NCBI GenBank assembly: GCA_958296445.1
Contig: OY282565.1
Location: forward strand, 1,629,570-1,693,569
Source of the DNA: an uncultured Dehalococcoidia bacterium
GTDB lineage: Bacteria > Chloroflexota > Dehalococcoidia > Lucifugimonadales > UBA3495
Length of the DNA stretch: 64,000 bases
Reading direction: 5' to 3'
Shown: one piece after another, positions 34,651 to 43,174 of the stretch
Numbering within the stretch: position 1 is the stretch's first letter
Layout of the letters: every line of letters begins with the position of its first letter
Notes under the pieces: generated by a model
The model's database searches: none
What the model saw: the letters and a program-made list of their open reading frames with translations, nothing else
What the model was told of the DNA's origin: nothing
Program-made: the position numbers and the translations under genes

Positions 34651-35382
34651 ATGCGCCCCTTTGAGACGCTGATCTACGAAAAGGAAGGCGCGGTTGCCCG
34701 CATATCGCTGGCCCGCCCCGCCGTGCTGAATGCCTACAATATCCAGATGCGCGACGACTTTTCCCAAGCTCTGGCCGCGGCGGACGACGACCCGGATGTA
34801 CGGGCTTTGCTCATCACCGGCGAGGGGCGCGGGTTCTGCGCCGGGGCCGACCTTACCGAGTTCGGCTCCGCGCCTTCGCAGGTAATCGCCCGGCAAGTCC
34901 GCTGGCAGCGGGACGTTTGGGGGCAGATGCTAAACTCGGACAAGCCCATCGTGGCCGCGGTTCACGGCTACTGCATCGGTTCGGGGCTGGAAATCGCGTT
35001 GCTGTGCGACCTGCGGCTGGCCGCTGGTGACGCGGTGTTCGCTATGCCGGAGGCGCGGCTGGGTATGATTCCCGCCGCCGGGGGAACGCAGACTCTCCCC
35101 CGCAACGCCAGTGTGCCGCAAGCCCTGGATTTGTTGCTAACCGGGCGGCGCTTTACCGCGCCGGAAGCGTTGGCGATGGGGCTGGTCACCCGCTTGTCGC
35201 CGCCGGAGCGGCTGGCCGGTGACGCCCGCCGGGCTGCCGATGGGCTGGCGCGGGCCGATCCCGGAACGGTCGCCGCCCTGAAACGGGCGCTGCGCGAGGG
35301 CGTCGATATGACGCTGGACGCCGCCCTGAAACTGGAAACGCGCCTTGCCGCGCAACATTCAGGTTATTCTCTCAAATCATAA
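34651..35382 (+). CDS. Enoyl-CoA hydratase
   Basis: This 243-residue crotonase-family enzyme hydrates trans-2-enoyl-CoA in beta-oxidation-like pathways. Both catalytic positions are present: GSGLEIALLCDLRLA (first Glu) and AMPEARLGMIPAAGGTQ (second Glu). EGRGFCAGADLTEFG contributes the oxyanion hole. ATG 34651 is used, and GTG 34648 directly before it is equally possible. It is followed by an acyl-CoA ligase. Confidence 0.92.
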   Translation: MRPFETLIYEKEGAVARISLARPAVLNAYNIQMRDDFSQALAAADDDPDVRALLITGEGRGFCAGADLTEFGSAPSQVIARQVRWQRDVWGQMLNSDKPIVAAVHGYCIGSGLEIALLCDLRLAAGDAVFAMPEARLGMIPAAGGTQTLPRNASVPQALDLLLTGRRFTAPEALAMGLVTRLSPPERLAGDARRAADGLARADPGTVAALKRALREGVDMTLDAALKLETRLAAQHSGYSLKS

Positions 35383-35401
35383 GCGCAATCGAAGCGGAGC
35401 A

Positions 35402-37003
35402 ATGAATACAACCGAATTACTCACCATCGCCGAAGCCATAGTTCCCGACCGCACCGCGATGATATTCGACGGGCGGGAGTTCACCTACCACCAGATTTCC
35501 CAGCGGGTCAACCGGCTGGCTAACGCGCTGGCGGAGCTGGGGGTGCATCCCGGCGACCGGGTTGCCACGATGCAGGTCAACAGCCACCGCAGCATCGAAA
35601 TCTATTTCGCCGCGGCCCAGCTTGACGCTACTTATGTGCCGGTGAATTTCCGGGCGAAAACCGACGAACTGCACCAGATGTTGAGCATCGCCCGCCCGTC
35701 CTGCCTGTTCATCGGCGAGCGTTACTTGGAGCTGCTGGGGGAAGAACACCTTTTCGGTCTGCCGCAGGAGCGGGTTATCATCCTGGACGCCGGAACCACC
35801 ACCGGGCTGACCAGCTACGAGCATTTGTTGCGGGCCGCCTCGCCGGAGCAGCTACACTTCCCGGAGGCGGAGGACGACGATACCACGGTAATTATGTTCA
35901 CCTCCGGCACCACCAGCGCCCCCAAGGGGGTGATGCTGACGCATGACAGCTTTGCGTCTTATATCCTGTCCACAGTGTCGCCCGCCGACCCCGATTTGGA
36001 GGAGACAAATCTGGTCACCGTTCCCTATTACCACATCGCCGGGCTACAGGCGGCGCTGACCGCGGTTTACGCCGGGCGAACCCAGGTCATTATGCGCCAG
36101 TTCGAGCCGGTGGAATGGATGATGCTGGTAGAGGAGCGCCGCGCCAACCGGGCAATGCTGGTGCCGACAATGCTGAAGCAGTTGATGGATCATCCCCGTT
36201 TCGGCGAGTTCGACCTGTCGTCGCTGAATGTGATTACCTACGGCGCGGCGCCTATGCCTCTGGAAGTAATCCGGCAGGCCATCGGCAAGTTCCCCGGCGT
36301 CAGCTTTATCAACGCCTTCGGCCAGACGGAAACCGCATCCACCATAACTATGCTGCCGCCGGAAGACCACGTGCTGGAAGGATCCCCGAAGGAAATCGAG
36401 ACGAAGCTGCGCCGTCTGGGCTCTATCGGCAAGCCGCTGGAGGATGTGGAGGTGGAAATCGTGGACGAGGACGGTCAGGCTACGCCCGCAGGCGAAACCG
36501 GCGAAATCGTCGCCCGCGGCCCGCGAATGATGGCGGGCTACTGGCAGGAAGAGGCGGCCACGCGGGAAACCCTGCGTTCCGGCTGGGTCTACACCGGCGA
36601 TTTGGGCTACAAGGACGAAGACGGCTATATTTACCTGGCGGGCCGCTCCAAGGATTTCATAAAACGCGGCGGCGAAATGGTGTCCCCGGAAGAAGTGGAA
36701 CAGGCGCTTATGTCCCACCCGCAGATTGACGATGCGGCAGTGATAGGGGTCGAGGACGTAGAATGGGGCGAGGAAATCCGCGCCCTGGTTGTCCCCGCCC
36801 TGAACGCCGCGCCGCCCGGAAGCGGCGAAGGCGAGCCGCCCACCGAGGCGGACATCATCGAATACTGCCGCCAACGGCTGGCAAGCTACAAACGCCCCCG
36901 CTCGGTGGTGTTCGTAGACGAACTGCCCCGCAACGCTATGGGCAAGGTGCTGAAGCGGGATTTGCGCGAAGTCTACGGATACCCGGTCGAACCCGGAAAA
37001 TAA
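35402..37003 (+). CDS. Long-chain-type acyl-CoA ligase (AMP-forming)
   Basis: This 533-residue ANL-superfamily enzyme activates a carboxylic acid with ATP to the acyl-adenylate and then the CoA thioester. Seen are the P-loop-like TVIMFTSGTTSAPKGVML (A3, ~residue 165), INAFGQTETAS (A5), GWVYTGDLGYKDEDGYIYLAGRS in pieces (YTGDLGYKDEDGY, A7-A8), and the catalytic Lys in LPRNAMGKVLKRDLRE (A10). It provides the CoA esters that the neighbouring hydratases use. ATG 35402 follows AGCGGAGCA. Confidence 0.92.
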   Translation: MNTTELLTIAEAIVPDRTAMIFDGREFTYHQISQRVNRLANALAELGVHPGDRVATMQVNSHRSIEIYFAAAQLDATYVPVNFRAKTDELHQMLSIARPSCLFIGERYLELLGEEHLFGLPQERVIILDAGTTTGLTSYEHLLRAASPEQLHFPEAEDDDTTVIMFTSGTTSAPKGVMLTHDSFASYILSTVSPADPDLEETNLVTVPYYHIAGLQAALTAVYAGRTQVIMRQFEPVEWMMLVEERRANRAMLVPTMLKQLMDHPRFGEFDLSSLNVITYGAAPMPLEVIRQAIGKFPGVSFINAFGQTETASTITMLPPEDHVLEGSPKEIETKLRRLGSIGKPLEDVEVEIVDEDGQATPAGETGEIVARGPRMMAGYWQEEAATRETLRSGWVYTGDLGYKDEDGYIYLAGRSKDFIKRGGEMVSPEEVEQALMSHPQIDDAAVIGVEDVEWGEEIRALVVPALNAAPPGSGEGEPPTEADIIEYCRQRLASYKRPRSVVFVDELPRNAMGKVLKRDLREVYGYPVEPGK

Positions 37004-37068
37004 AAAACATTGCGCCATCGCGCCATTGCGTAAATCGCGCCATTGCGTAAATAAGGAGGCATAACCCA

Positions 37069-38007
37069 ATGAAAGCGGCGATTGTAGGGGCCGGGGGCGT
37101 CGGGGGCTATTTCGGGGGGCTGCTGGCCCGGGCCGGGCACGATGTCACCTTTGTCGCCCGCGGCGCCCACCTGGACGCCATCGGGCGCAACGGCGGGTTG
37201 CGGGTGGAAAGCCGGAACGACGGCGACTTTCTGGCCCCCGGGCGGGGCGTGGCCGACACCGCCGACGCCGGAGTTCAGGATTTGATTCTGCTCACCGTCA
37301 AGATGCACCACAACGCCGCGGCCATCGCCTCGCTGCCGCCGATGGTTGGCCCGGACACCGTGGCCCTTACCCTGCAAAACGGCATAGACAACGGCGAGCA
37401 GTTGGCGGCGGTTCTAGGGCCTGGGCCGGTGATGATTGGCTCGGCCTTTATGGAAGGGCGCATATCGGAGCCGGGGGTGGTCACGCAGGGCGGCCCCGGA
37501 ACCGCCAGCTTCGGCGAAATGACCGTCGGCCTTACCGACCGGGCAATGCGTATGCTGGGCCAGTTCCGCGATGCCGGATGGCGCGTTGAGCTGCACGAAA
37601 ATATGCCGGGGATGCTGTGGAAAAAGTTTGCCTACATCGCCGGTTCCGCCGCGGTCTGCGCCGCCGCCAACTGCGTCTACGAGGAGATGCGCACCCTGCC
37701 CGCAACCCGCGCCCTGATTCAGCAGGCCATCGAGGAAGCGCTGGCCGTGGGCCGGGCCAGCGGCGCCCCCATTATGGACGATTCGCTGGAGTGGGCGATG
37801 GATTCGCTGGACCGCTTTCCGGCGCAAGGCCGCGCGTCTATGGCTAAAGATTTCACCGAGGGCCGCCCGGTGGAGCTGGAGGGGCTGAACGGCGCCCTGA
37901 TACGCCTGGCCCGCCGGACGGGGACGCCCACCCCGGCCAACGATTTTCTGTACGCAGTGCTGAAGCCCGCCGCCGAGCGGATTGCGCGGGAGTATGGCGG
38001 GGGGTAG
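37069..38007 (+). CDS. 2-dehydropantoate 2-reductase family protein
   Basis: This is a 312-residue ketopantoate-reductase-fold enzyme. The NADPH-binding GAGGVGGYFGGLLARAGHDV is at the N-terminus, ALTLQNGIDNGEQLA at about residue 100, and the catalytic Lys is in GMLWKKFAYIAGSAAVCA. C-terminal SMAKDFTEGRPVELEGLNG is conserved. It may make pantoate for CoA, or act on other 2-oxoacids, since several paralogues exist in such genomes. GGAGGCATAACCC precedes ATG 37069. Confidence 0.88.
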   Translation: MKAAIVGAGGVGGYFGGLLARAGHDVTFVARGAHLDAIGRNGGLRVESRNDGDFLAPGRGVADTADAGVQDLILLTVKMHHNAAAIASLPPMVGPDTVALTLQNGIDNGEQLAAVLGPGPVMIGSAFMEGRISEPGVVTQGGPGTASFGEMTVGLTDRAMRMLGQFRDAGWRVELHENMPGMLWKKFAYIAGSAAVCAAANCVYEEMRTLPATRALIQQAIEEALAVGRASGAPIMDDSLEWAMDSLDRFPAQGRASMAKDFTEGRPVELEGLNGALIRLARRTGTPTPANDFLYAVLKPAAERIAREYGGG

Positions 38008-38015
38008 GGCCGCGC

Positions 38016-39773
38016 TTACATTCCCGGCGGGTGCTTTTGGGCGTAGGCTTGCCCGTACAGGATGTTGGCCTGCGCCAAGGCGTAGTCCAGATTGATGAGG
38101 TCGTTGACCGAATTTACCAGCATTTCGCCGGAGTCGGCGATTTCCTGCCGGTATTCGGCCAGCCCGATGCGGCGGTTGCTTTTGCGGATATTGTGATAGG
38201 GACACAACGGGGCGCGGTTTTGGATGTCGTTGCCGGTTCCGGTGTTGCTTTTGCTCTTGGGCGCGATGTGGTCGAGGTGAAAGTTGCGGACGGTTTGGAC
38301 GACGCTGCCGTCGGGCCTGCGGTTGGCGAAACCGCAGCACCAAGCCGTATAGCCGCTGAGCTCCAGCAGCTTTTCCAACATTTCCGGTTCAGGAATCAGA
38401 CTGGCCGGCACCTTGAATTTCCGTTCCGGCAGTTTCACGTCTCTAATCTGCGTTTCGGTGACTGGCGAAGTGCATTCCGGCAACTGTGCAGGGCCGTGGA
38501 TTGTAACGGTGGGATTATCGCCAAGCACTTGCTGGCCGGTAGTCGTATCGTGGCAGGTTAATAAGGCCAGGCTGGGTTTGTTGAATTGCCGCTTGAACAC
38601 TGTCCAGGCGCGGGGGTTGATGTCGCAAGCCACCCACTGCCGCTCCAGCCGCTCGGCGGCTATGGCGACATAGGCGCAGCCGGCGAAACAGTCCAGCACC
38701 ACGTCGCCGGGGTTGGAACTTACGGATATGATGCGCTCGGCCAAGGCGGCGGGTTTCTGCGTCGGGTAGCCGGTGCGTTCTCTGGCTTGGGAATTTAAGG
38801 GGTTAATGTCAGCCCAAAGCTGTTGCACAGTGCGCCCCGGCGTTTCATCCATATATCGTTTGCGCCGGATTCCGCCTTTCTTGGTGAAGTGCAGGCGATT
38901 CTCAGCGTCAAGCCGCTCCATCGTTTCCAACGGCACCCGCCATAGCGACGTGACTCCTTTGTATTCGTATTCGTAACCGCCGCCCGCCAATCCATAGGCA
39001 GTGAGGTTATCGTCTTGCCACAAGCGTCCATCCGGGTCCTTGAAACGGAAACGTGCTTTGTACTTGTCATCGTGAGATTCGTAAACCGTGTTCCAAGTCC
39101 ATTCACTGCCTTTAGTGTAGAACAATATGGATTCGGTGTTTGAGCCGTAACGCTTGGAATCGCTGTGCGCCGATGTGCTGTTCCATACTATCTCATTTCT
39201 GAATCCTGGTTGTCCGTTATCGCCGGGGCCAAATATCACATCCAGAATTAGGCGCAAGTTGGAATTGACTTTATCGTCGCAGTGCAAGTAGAAGCTGCCT
39301 GTCGGTTTCAGCACCCGGCGGATTTCCAGCAGACGAGCGGACATATAGCACAAGTAAGCCGCGACGTCGTCGCCTTTGATGTAGCGGGCCACTTCTATCA
39401 GGTCGGCTACAAACTGGTGGGTTTGGCGCAGTTCAATCAGCCAGTCCTCGTGAATGTCCGCTTCCCATGACCAGAAATCCTTGTAGCGGGTTTCCGGCCA
39501 GTTGATTCCGGCTTCGTCGGCCTCTCTTATGTTGCGGATGCCCCAGCTTGCCAGCAGGCGCAGTTCGGTTTCCCGTTCCTGCCCGGTCAATGGCGGCTTC
39601 AGGGGGTCTTTGGCCCGGTCGTTCTTTTTGCCGAAGGTTTCGTTCTTGGCAAAGGGAGGGTCAATGCAAACCAGGTCTACGGTTTCCGTGTTCAGGCTGC
39701 GCAGGAAGGGCAGGTTGTCGGAGATGTAGACGCCGCGGTTGACGGCGTTGAACCCGTGGGCGGTAATGGTCAT
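38016..39773 (-). CDS. DNA methyltransferase fused to an HNH nuclease domain (copy A)
   Basis: This is a 585-residue protein. Residues ~1-420 form a beta-class DNA methyltransferase with motif IV DLVCIDPPFAKNETFGKK near residue 35 and the AdoMet site VVLDCFAGCAYVAIAAERL late, followed by ACDINPRAW. Residues ~460-585 carry an HNH-type domain: WCCGFANRRPDG, NFHLDHIAPKSKS, NRAPLCPYHNIRKSNRR, with paired Cys and His suited to a zinc-stabilised beta-beta-alpha metal fold. Methylation and cleavage would thus reside in one chain, as in type IIG enzymes that use other nucleases. A paralogue faces outward at 46276-48030. The middle region (~200-340) differs most between them. Confidence 0.85.
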   Translation of the reverse strand: MTITAHGFNAVNRGVYISDNLPFLRSLNTETVDLVCIDPPFAKNETFGKKNDRAKDPLKPPLTGQERETELRLLASWGIRNIREADEAGINWPETRYKDFWSWEADIHEDWLIELRQTHQFVADLIEVARYIKGDDVAAYLCYMSARLLEIRRVLKPTGSFYLHCDDKVNSNLRLILDVIFGPGDNGQPGFRNEIVWNSTSAHSDSKRYGSNTESILFYTKGSEWTWNTVYESHDDKYKARFRFKDPDGRLWQDDNLTAYGLAGGGYEYEYKGVTSLWRVPLETMERLDAENRLHFTKKGGIRRKRYMDETPGRTVQQLWADINPLNSQARERTGYPTQKPAALAERIISVSSNPGDVVLDCFAGCAYVAIAAERLERQWVACDINPRAWTVFKRQFNKPSLALLTCHDTTTGQQVLGDNPTVTIHGPAQLPECTSPVTETQIRDVKLPERKFKVPASLIPEPEMLEKLLELSGYTAWCCGFANRRPDGSVVQTVRNFHLDHIAPKSKSNTGTGNDIQNRAPLCPYHNIRKSNRRIGLAEYRQEIADSGEMLVNSVNDLINLDYALAQANILYGQAYAQKHPPGM

Positions 39774-39794
39774 CGCTTTCTCCGCTTCCCGGCA

Positions 39795-40556
39795 TCAGGA
39801 GTTTTCCCGGCGGCGGAGTTCCGCTTCCAGGGTGCGGATGCGGGCGTCGGCGTCGGCTCGGGCCTGGGCCTCGGAGTTGGCGCGGGCTTCGGCGTCGGCT
39901 CGGGCCTGGCGTTCTGAGTCGAGTTCAGCGGCCAATTCCGGCAGGTCGGGCAGATAGCGCCCTTGCGTTCTGTCCCAGAAACGCAGGCTGCCCTCTACCC
40001 AGCAGACGGACAGCCCCAAGACTTCGCTGTAGCCCCAGATTACGCCGTCCGGCGCGGTGGTCATCTCGATGGGCTGGTAAGTCCCGTCCCCGGTTAGGCG
40101 GTCGGCGGCCAGCGCGGCGTTGTGGTAGTCGCCCCCGGTGTGGTCGAAGCGCCAGTATTCGGGGACGCTAAACTCGGCGTATTTTTGCCGCTTTTGGATG
40201 TAATCCCGTTGGCCGGTGGAGCTGGAGGCCACTTCCAGCACCAAGTCGGGCGGCTTGCCCATTTCCTCAATGACGTAGCCGTTGCGGGCTTCGGCGCGTC
40301 GTGAGGCGACATTGAAGGCCACCAGCATATCGGGGTAGGGACAGCTAGGCAGTTCGTCGCGGGCGCGGCACAGATAGCCGTTGCCGCCTACCAGGGTAGG
40401 GGAGTCGAGCCGCAGGGCGTCCAGGTGTTGGGCCAGGGTGATAGCAACCCCCGGCAGCACAAAGTGGGTGAATTGTTCCATATCATACTTCGGCGGGTCG
40501 GGAAGTCGCTGCGACAACCATGAATCGGGCGGCGCGGCGGCCGGTTTGGTGGTCAT
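39795..40556 (-). CDS. Uma2-family protein with coiled-coil tail (tandem copy 1)
   Basis: This is a 253-residue Uma2 (DUF820) protein with a PD-(D/E)xK-like restriction-endonuclease fold of unknown target. The core motif is PDLVLEVASSSTGQRDYIQK followed by YAEFSVPEYWRFD, giving the expected Asp/Glu and Lys/Gln positions. SCPYPDMLVAF lies upstream. The last ~45 residues are an Ala/Arg/Glu-rich coiled coil with ARADAEAR-type repeats. ATG 40556 follows GAGAGGCCCGCT, with a TATAAT-like -10 about 35 bases upstream. Its DNA is nearly identical to copy 3 over about 570 bases. Confidence 0.85.
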   Translation of the reverse strand: MTTKPAAAPPDSWLSQRLPDPPKYDMEQFTHFVLPGVAITLAQHLDALRLDSPTLVGGNGYLCRARDELPSCPYPDMLVAFNVASRRAEARNGYVIEEMGKPPDLVLEVASSSTGQRDYIQKRQKYAEFSVPEYWRFDHTGGDYHNAALAADRLTGDGTYQPIEMTTAPDGVIWGYSEVLGLSVCWVEGSLRFWDRTQGRYLPDLPELAAELDSERQARADAEARANSEAQARADADARIRTLEAELRRRENS

Positions 40557-40682
40557 AGCGGGCCTCTCGGGGCTATAGGTTGGTAGCATTATACTACGGT
40601 GGGGGCGGGGGGCGGTCAAAGCCGCATCCAGTTGTTTGTCTGAATCAGGATTTTTCCAATCCGGCGGATCCTTTTCCCTGCA

Positions 40683-41429
40683 TCAGGGGTTTTCCCGGCG
40701 GCGCAGTTCCGCTTCCAGGGTGCGGATGCGGGCTTCGGCGTCGGCGCGGGCTTGGGCCTCAGCGGCGCGGGCTTGGCGTTCTGAGTCGCGTTCAGCGGCC
40801 AGTTCCCGCCGATCCGGGAGATAGCGCCCTTGTTCCCTGTCCCAGAAGCGCAGGCGGCCATCCACCCAGCAGACTGACAGCCCCAGGACTTCGCTGTAGC
40901 CCCAGATCACGCCGTCGGGTTCGGTGGTCAGCTCTATGGGCTGATAGCCGCCGTTGGATGCCAGCCGGTCGGCGGCTAGTGGGGCGTTGTGGTAGGTGCC
41001 TCTGGTGTGGTCGAAGCGCCAGTATTCGGGGACGCCGAGGTTGGCGTAAATTTCCCGCTTGGCGATGTAATCCCGTTGGCCGGTAGACGCTGATGCCACT
41101 TCCAGCACCAAGTCCGGGGGCTTGCCCGTCTCTTCGATGACGTAGCCGTTGGAGAGGCAGGCGCTTTCCCAGTCAACGTCAAAGGCGACAATCATATCGG
41201 GGTAGGGGCAGCGTGGCAGGTCGGAGCGGCGGCGGCACAGGTAGCCGTTGCCGCCTACGAGGGTGGTGGATCCGGGAACCATAGCGCCCAGATGCCCGGC
41301 TACGATGCCCATAATGTCGGGAAGCACGAAGTGCCTGACTTGTTGCATATCCAGCTTCGGCGGGCTAGGCAGGGGCGGAAGCCGCCGGGCGTCCGTCCGC
41401 GCGGTCACCGTGGGTTTGGCGGTTGTCAT
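40683..41429 (-). CDS. Uma2-family protein with coiled-coil tail (tandem copy 2)
   Basis: This 248-residue Uma2 protein diverges from its two neighbours. The active-site region is PDLVLEVASASTGQRDYIAK with LGVPEYWRFDHT, and PRCPYPDMIVAFDVD stands upstream. The C-terminal tail has ARAAEAQARADAEARIRTLE, a shorter coiled coil than copy 3. ATG 41429 is preceded by GAGGCCCGAT. A TGTCTGAATCAGGATT repeat separates it from copy 3. Confidence 0.85.
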   Translation of the reverse strand: MTTAKPTVTARTDARRLPPLPSPPKLDMQQVRHFVLPDIMGIVAGHLGAMVPGSTTLVGGNGYLCRRRSDLPRCPYPDMIVAFDVDWESACLSNGYVIEETGKPPDLVLEVASASTGQRDYIAKREIYANLGVPEYWRFDHTRGTYHNAPLAADRLASNGGYQPIELTTEPDGVIWGYSEVLGLSVCWVDGRLRFWDREQGRYLPDRRELAAERDSERQARAAEAQARADAEARIRTLEAELRRRENP

Positions 41430-41517
41430 ATCGGGCCTCGCGGGGTGGTGGTCAAAGCCGCATCCGGTTGTTTGTCTGAATCAGGATTTTCTGGATTAGC
41501 GGATTTTCTGGATTTTT

Positions 41518-42330
41518 TCAGTCTGGCGGATCCTTTTCCCGGCGGCGGAGTTCCGCTTCCAGGGTGCGGATACGGGCGTCGGCGTCGGCGCGGGCTTGGC
41601 TTTCGGCGTCGGCACGAGCTTCGGCCTCAGTGCGGGCTTGGCTTTCGGCGTTGGCGCGGGCTTCGGCGGCATCGGCGCGGGCTTGGTTTTCCGCTTCCCG
41701 TCCGGCCAATTCCGGCAGGTCGGGCAGGTAGCGCTCTTGCGTTCTGTCCCAGAAACGCAGGCTGCCCTCTACCCAGCAGACGGACAGCCCCAAGACTTCG
41801 CTGTAGCCCCAGATTACGCCGTCCGGCGCGGTGGTCATCTCGATGGGCTGGTAAGTCCCGTCCCCGGTTAGGCGGTCGGCGGCCAGCGCGGCGTTGTGGT
41901 AGTCGCCCCCGGTGTGGTCGAAGCGCCAGTATTCGGGGACGCTAAACTCGGCGTATTTTTGCCGCTTTTGGATGTAATCCCGTTGGCCGGTGGAGCTGGA
42001 GGCCACTTCCAGCACCAAGTCGGGCGGCTTGCCCATTTCCTCAATGACGTAGCCGTTGCGGGCTTCGGCGCGTCGTGAGGCGACATTGAAGGCCACCAGC
42101 ATATCGGGGTAGGGACAGCTAGGCAGTTCGTCGCGGGCGCGGCACAGATAGCCGTTGCCGCCTACCAGGGTAGGGGAGTCGAGCCGCAGGGCGTCCAGGT
42201 GTTGGGCCAGGGTGATAGCAACCCCCGGCAGCACAAAGTGGGTGAATTGTTCCATATCATACTTCGGCGGGTCGGGAAGTCGCTGCGACAACCATGAATC
42301 GGGCGGCGCGGCGGCCGGTTTGGTGGTCAT
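41518..42330 (-). CDS. Uma2-family protein with extended coiled-coil tail (tandem copy 3)
   Basis: This is a 270-residue Uma2 protein almost identical to copy 1 through the catalytic region, so a recent duplication or gene conversion is likely. The tail differs. It has more ARADAES- and ARANAES-type units, so the coiled coil is about 25 residues longer than in copy 1. ATG 42330 is the same start as in copy 1. A -10-like TATAAT stands about 35 bases upstream. Confidence 0.85.
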   Translation of the reverse strand: MTTKPAAAPPDSWLSQRLPDPPKYDMEQFTHFVLPGVAITLAQHLDALRLDSPTLVGGNGYLCRARDELPSCPYPDMLVAFNVASRRAEARNGYVIEEMGKPPDLVLEVASSSTGQRDYIQKRQKYAEFSVPEYWRFDHTGGDYHNAALAADRLTGDGTYQPIEMTTAPDGVIWGYSEVLGLSVCWVEGSLRFWDRTQERYLPDLPELAGREAENQARADAAEARANAESQARTEAEARADAESQARADADARIRTLEAELRRREKDPPD

Positions 42331-42411
42331 AGCGGGCCTCACGGGGCTATAGGTTGACGCCATTATACTACGGCGGGGCAGGTGGGGCGGTCAAAGCTGC
42401 ATCCGGTTGTT

Positions 42412-43099
42412 TGTCTGAATCAGGATTTTTGGGATTAGCAGATTTTCGGGTTCTGTTCCATTTGCTGGGTAGTTGGCCGTAAGGAATGCTGAAGAGGGGA
42501 GAACGATGCGTTGGCGAGACAGGGAAGTACAGCGGCGTATCAGGGAATCGCGTGGAGTCGGGGCAGGGCGCGAAGTCCACGCGATTCCGCCCCCAGTTGA
42601 CTCCGAGGATAAATTCGGGTGGCCGCGGCGGTTTCAGATGACGGGCTACTGCCATCCGTGCAGAGATGTGCGGATGATAAAACGACCCGACATTGGCTGG
42701 GGGTTCCTTTTGGTTCTGACGATTGTCATAGCCGTCGCAATGTATCCCTTAGCATCCGGGGGGACTGTCTCACCTGGCCTCCTCTTCTTGCTGGGGCTTT
42801 GGCGAAGCAGGTTGGCGGTCTGCGTGGTCTGCCATTGGGAACCCATCACCTACAGAAAAGGGCGCGATAGCGAATCACTGATGTGGCAAATCATATTGGT
42901 CAGCGCATTTGTCTGGATGGTATTGGTTTGATGGCAATGCTGAGACGTGGCTGGAATGGTGGCATTGGCTCTGGTAATCGCGTACATCGTGGCGAGGTAA
43001 GGGATCGCCGTGGGGCTACCCAGCAAATGGAACAGAACCGATTTTCGGGATTTTCCCAATCCGGCGAATCCTTTAATCTTGAGAATCCTGATTCAGACA
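42412..43099. mobile_element. Possible IR-bounded cassette carrying a small membrane gene
   Basis: The left end reads TGTCTGAATCAGGATT (42412-42427) and the right end its complement AATCCTGATTCAGACA (43084-43099). Inside, both ends share an inverted copy of a 24-base segment that includes CAGCAAATGGAACAGAAC (within 42449-42472 and 43016-43039). The ends therefore form long imperfect terminal inverted repeats around one gene. No transposase is present, so it would be a non-autonomous element. Single copies of the TGTCTGAATCAGG end elsewhere mean it could also be two ordinary repeats. Confidence 0.5.
42506..42931 (+). CDS. Small membrane protein with two CxxC motifs
   Basis: I do not recognise this 141-residue protein. 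An Arg-rich N-terminus (RWRDREVQRRIRESRG) is followed by YCHPCRD, a hydrophobic helix (FLLVLTIVIAVAMYPLA), a second (SPGLLFLLGL), then VCVVCHWEP and a last helix (IILVSAFVWMVLV). CxxC pairs on either side of the membrane segment could bind zinc together. GAGGGGAGAACG precedes ATG 42506. The following 150 bases contain another hydrophobic stretch out of frame (ALALVIAYIVAR), so the gene may once have been longer. It lies inside an inverted-repeat-bounded element. Confidence 0.55.
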   Translation: MRWRDREVQRRIRESRGVGAGREVHAIPPPVDSEDKFGWPRRFQMTGYCHPCRDVRMIKRPDIGWGFLLVLTIVIAVAMYPLASGGTVSPGLLFLLGLWRSRLAVCVVCHWEPITYRKGRDSESLMWQIILVSAFVWMVLV

Positions 43100-43174
43100 G
43101 TCGCGCCAAGAATCGAAAGACTCTGGGTGTTATACTCTCTCGCAGCATTCAGCCACATAGCTAAGGAGGCCCCG

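Noticed and set aside
42883..43164. Open frame of 93 codons overlapping the CxxC membrane gene
   Set aside because: It is composed largely of repeat DNA and lacks a ribosome-binding site; the TPP enzyme start follows it.
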